From assembly GCA_964512045.1 (NCBI GenBank), contig CAZEJK010000305.1, positions 1 to 5,997 of the forward strand: a stretch of 5,997 bases of DNA. Reading direction: 5' to 3'. Shown here one piece after another: positions 5,592-5,997 of the stretch (the stretch's first letter is position 1; every line of letters begins with the position of its first letter). Source of the stretch: CAZEJK01 sp964512045 (GTDB taxonomy: Bacteria; Acidobacteriota; Thermoanaerobaculia; Thermoanaerobaculales; Sulfomarinibacteraceae). The notes below the pieces were generated by a model. It saw only the letters and a program-made list of their open reading frames with translations. It ran no database searches and was not told the DNA's origin. The translations under genes were made by a program, and so were the position numbers.

Positions 5592-5997
5592 CCGGGGCCC
5601 GTCGTGGTCCGGAGTGCTTCGGGTGTCCCCGGGGCCCGGTCGAGGTCATGAGGGCGTTCGAAGCTACTGGTGCTCGGCTGTGAGGACTCGATGCCAGCCG
5701 CCCGCCCCCACCGACGGAGCACAGGGATCGTGCCTGCTCCCCCGAACCAATGGAGCGCAGGCTTCCAGCCTGCCTCTGTGCGCATCAACTGCGGGCACGG
5801 ATGCCCGCCCTCCGGGTGGGGGTTCTTCGGTTCGGTACGTCATTACGACCGAGCTGGGTTGAGCGGCGACCTCGGGCTTGAGACTTCGACGAAGCACCGG
5901 AGCCTCGCCCCACCCCGTCATCTCGACCGAGCTGCCATGAGCGCGCTGCTAGCTCGGCGCCATCCGGCGATGTTGCCGCGCCAGAGCACCCCGGCGA
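5592..5997 (+). repeat. Diverged intergenic repeat, copy C, running off the window end
   Basis: This gene-free stretch downstream of mazF keeps the order of landmarks of copies A and B. A degenerate left inner arm lies at 5634-5650. A CCGCCCGCCCCCACC block lies near 5699-5710. A right third at about 5866-5928 is alignable with 4739-4802. The exact inverted 17-mer lies at 5916-5932. Bases 5910-5997 match 4784-4871 with one mismatch (5951/4825). The middle is different: about 5711-5845 holds small hairpins not found in A or B. The right outer arm is cut by the window end. The mosaic of near-identical and diverged segments suggests recombination or gene conversion among copies. Confidence 0.7.
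5714..5808. repeat. Cluster of small hairpins inside copy C
   Basis: Three short inverted repeats lie in a row. GGAGCA at 5714-5719 pairs with TGCTCC at 5733-5738. GCAGGCT at 5757-5763 pairs with AGCCTGC at 5767-5773 across a 3-nt loop. GCGGGCA at 5791-5797 pairs with TGCCCGC at 5802-5808 across a 4-nt loop. None is followed by a T-run, so they are not typical intrinsic terminators. They resemble REP-type palindromic sequences dispersed between genes, and one could serve as a transcription stop or RNA-stabilising structure downstream of mazF. Confidence 0.6.

Noticed and set aside
5590..5640. An intrinsic terminator after mazF
   Set aside because: The sequence is rich in short self-palindromes (GGGCCC, CCCCGGGG), but no stable stem followed by a T-run could be found.
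5248..5997. A transposase or integrase gene associated with the repeats
   Set aside because: No open frame outside the five listed genes has a recognisable transposase or recombinase motif on either strand.

Overview
The window is GC-rich bacterial DNA (strong G/C third-position bias, long antisense open frames) and reads as an accessory region. It suggests a high-GC environmental bacterium. Actinomycetota is my best guess, at low confidence, because no housekeeping gene is present to place it.

Layout. (1) Bases 1-140 hold the left part of a dispersed intergenic repeat (copy D). (2) Bases 153-886, minus strand, carry a toxin-antitoxin pair: a UPF0175-type antitoxin followed by a DUF3368 PIN-domain toxin, overlapping by ATGA. 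(3) Bases 952-1390 are a 0.44-kb repeat element (copy A) with nested inverted repeats. (4) Bases 1432-4347, minus strand, encode a 971-residue SWIM zinc-finger SNF2-family ATPase. All helicase motifs are intact, and the roughly 270-residue C-terminal extension looks to me like a degenerate MNT-HEPN module. (5) Bases 4348-5011 hold the SNF2 ribosome-binding site, an 18-bp perfect palindrome, a partial repeat module, a second full repeat (copy B) and a putative autoregulated promoter. (6) Bases 5012-5589, plus strand, are a canonical mazEF pair. (7) Bases 5592-5997 are a diverged repeat (copy C) with hairpins inserted; it runs off the window end.

How the parts relate. Each gene module (PIN toxin-antitoxin, SNF2 gene, MazEF) is separated from the next by a member of one repeat family. 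Copies A and B are direct repeats that share 230 bp with no mismatch and bracket the SNF2 gene as a 3,511-bp unit. Two unrelated RNase toxin systems around a stand-alone SWIM-SNF2 ATPase are typical of genomic-island or defence-island DNA. No biochemical link among the three modules can be shown from sequence alone. The least explained features are the nested-palindrome repeat family and the C-terminal extension of the SNF2 protein.
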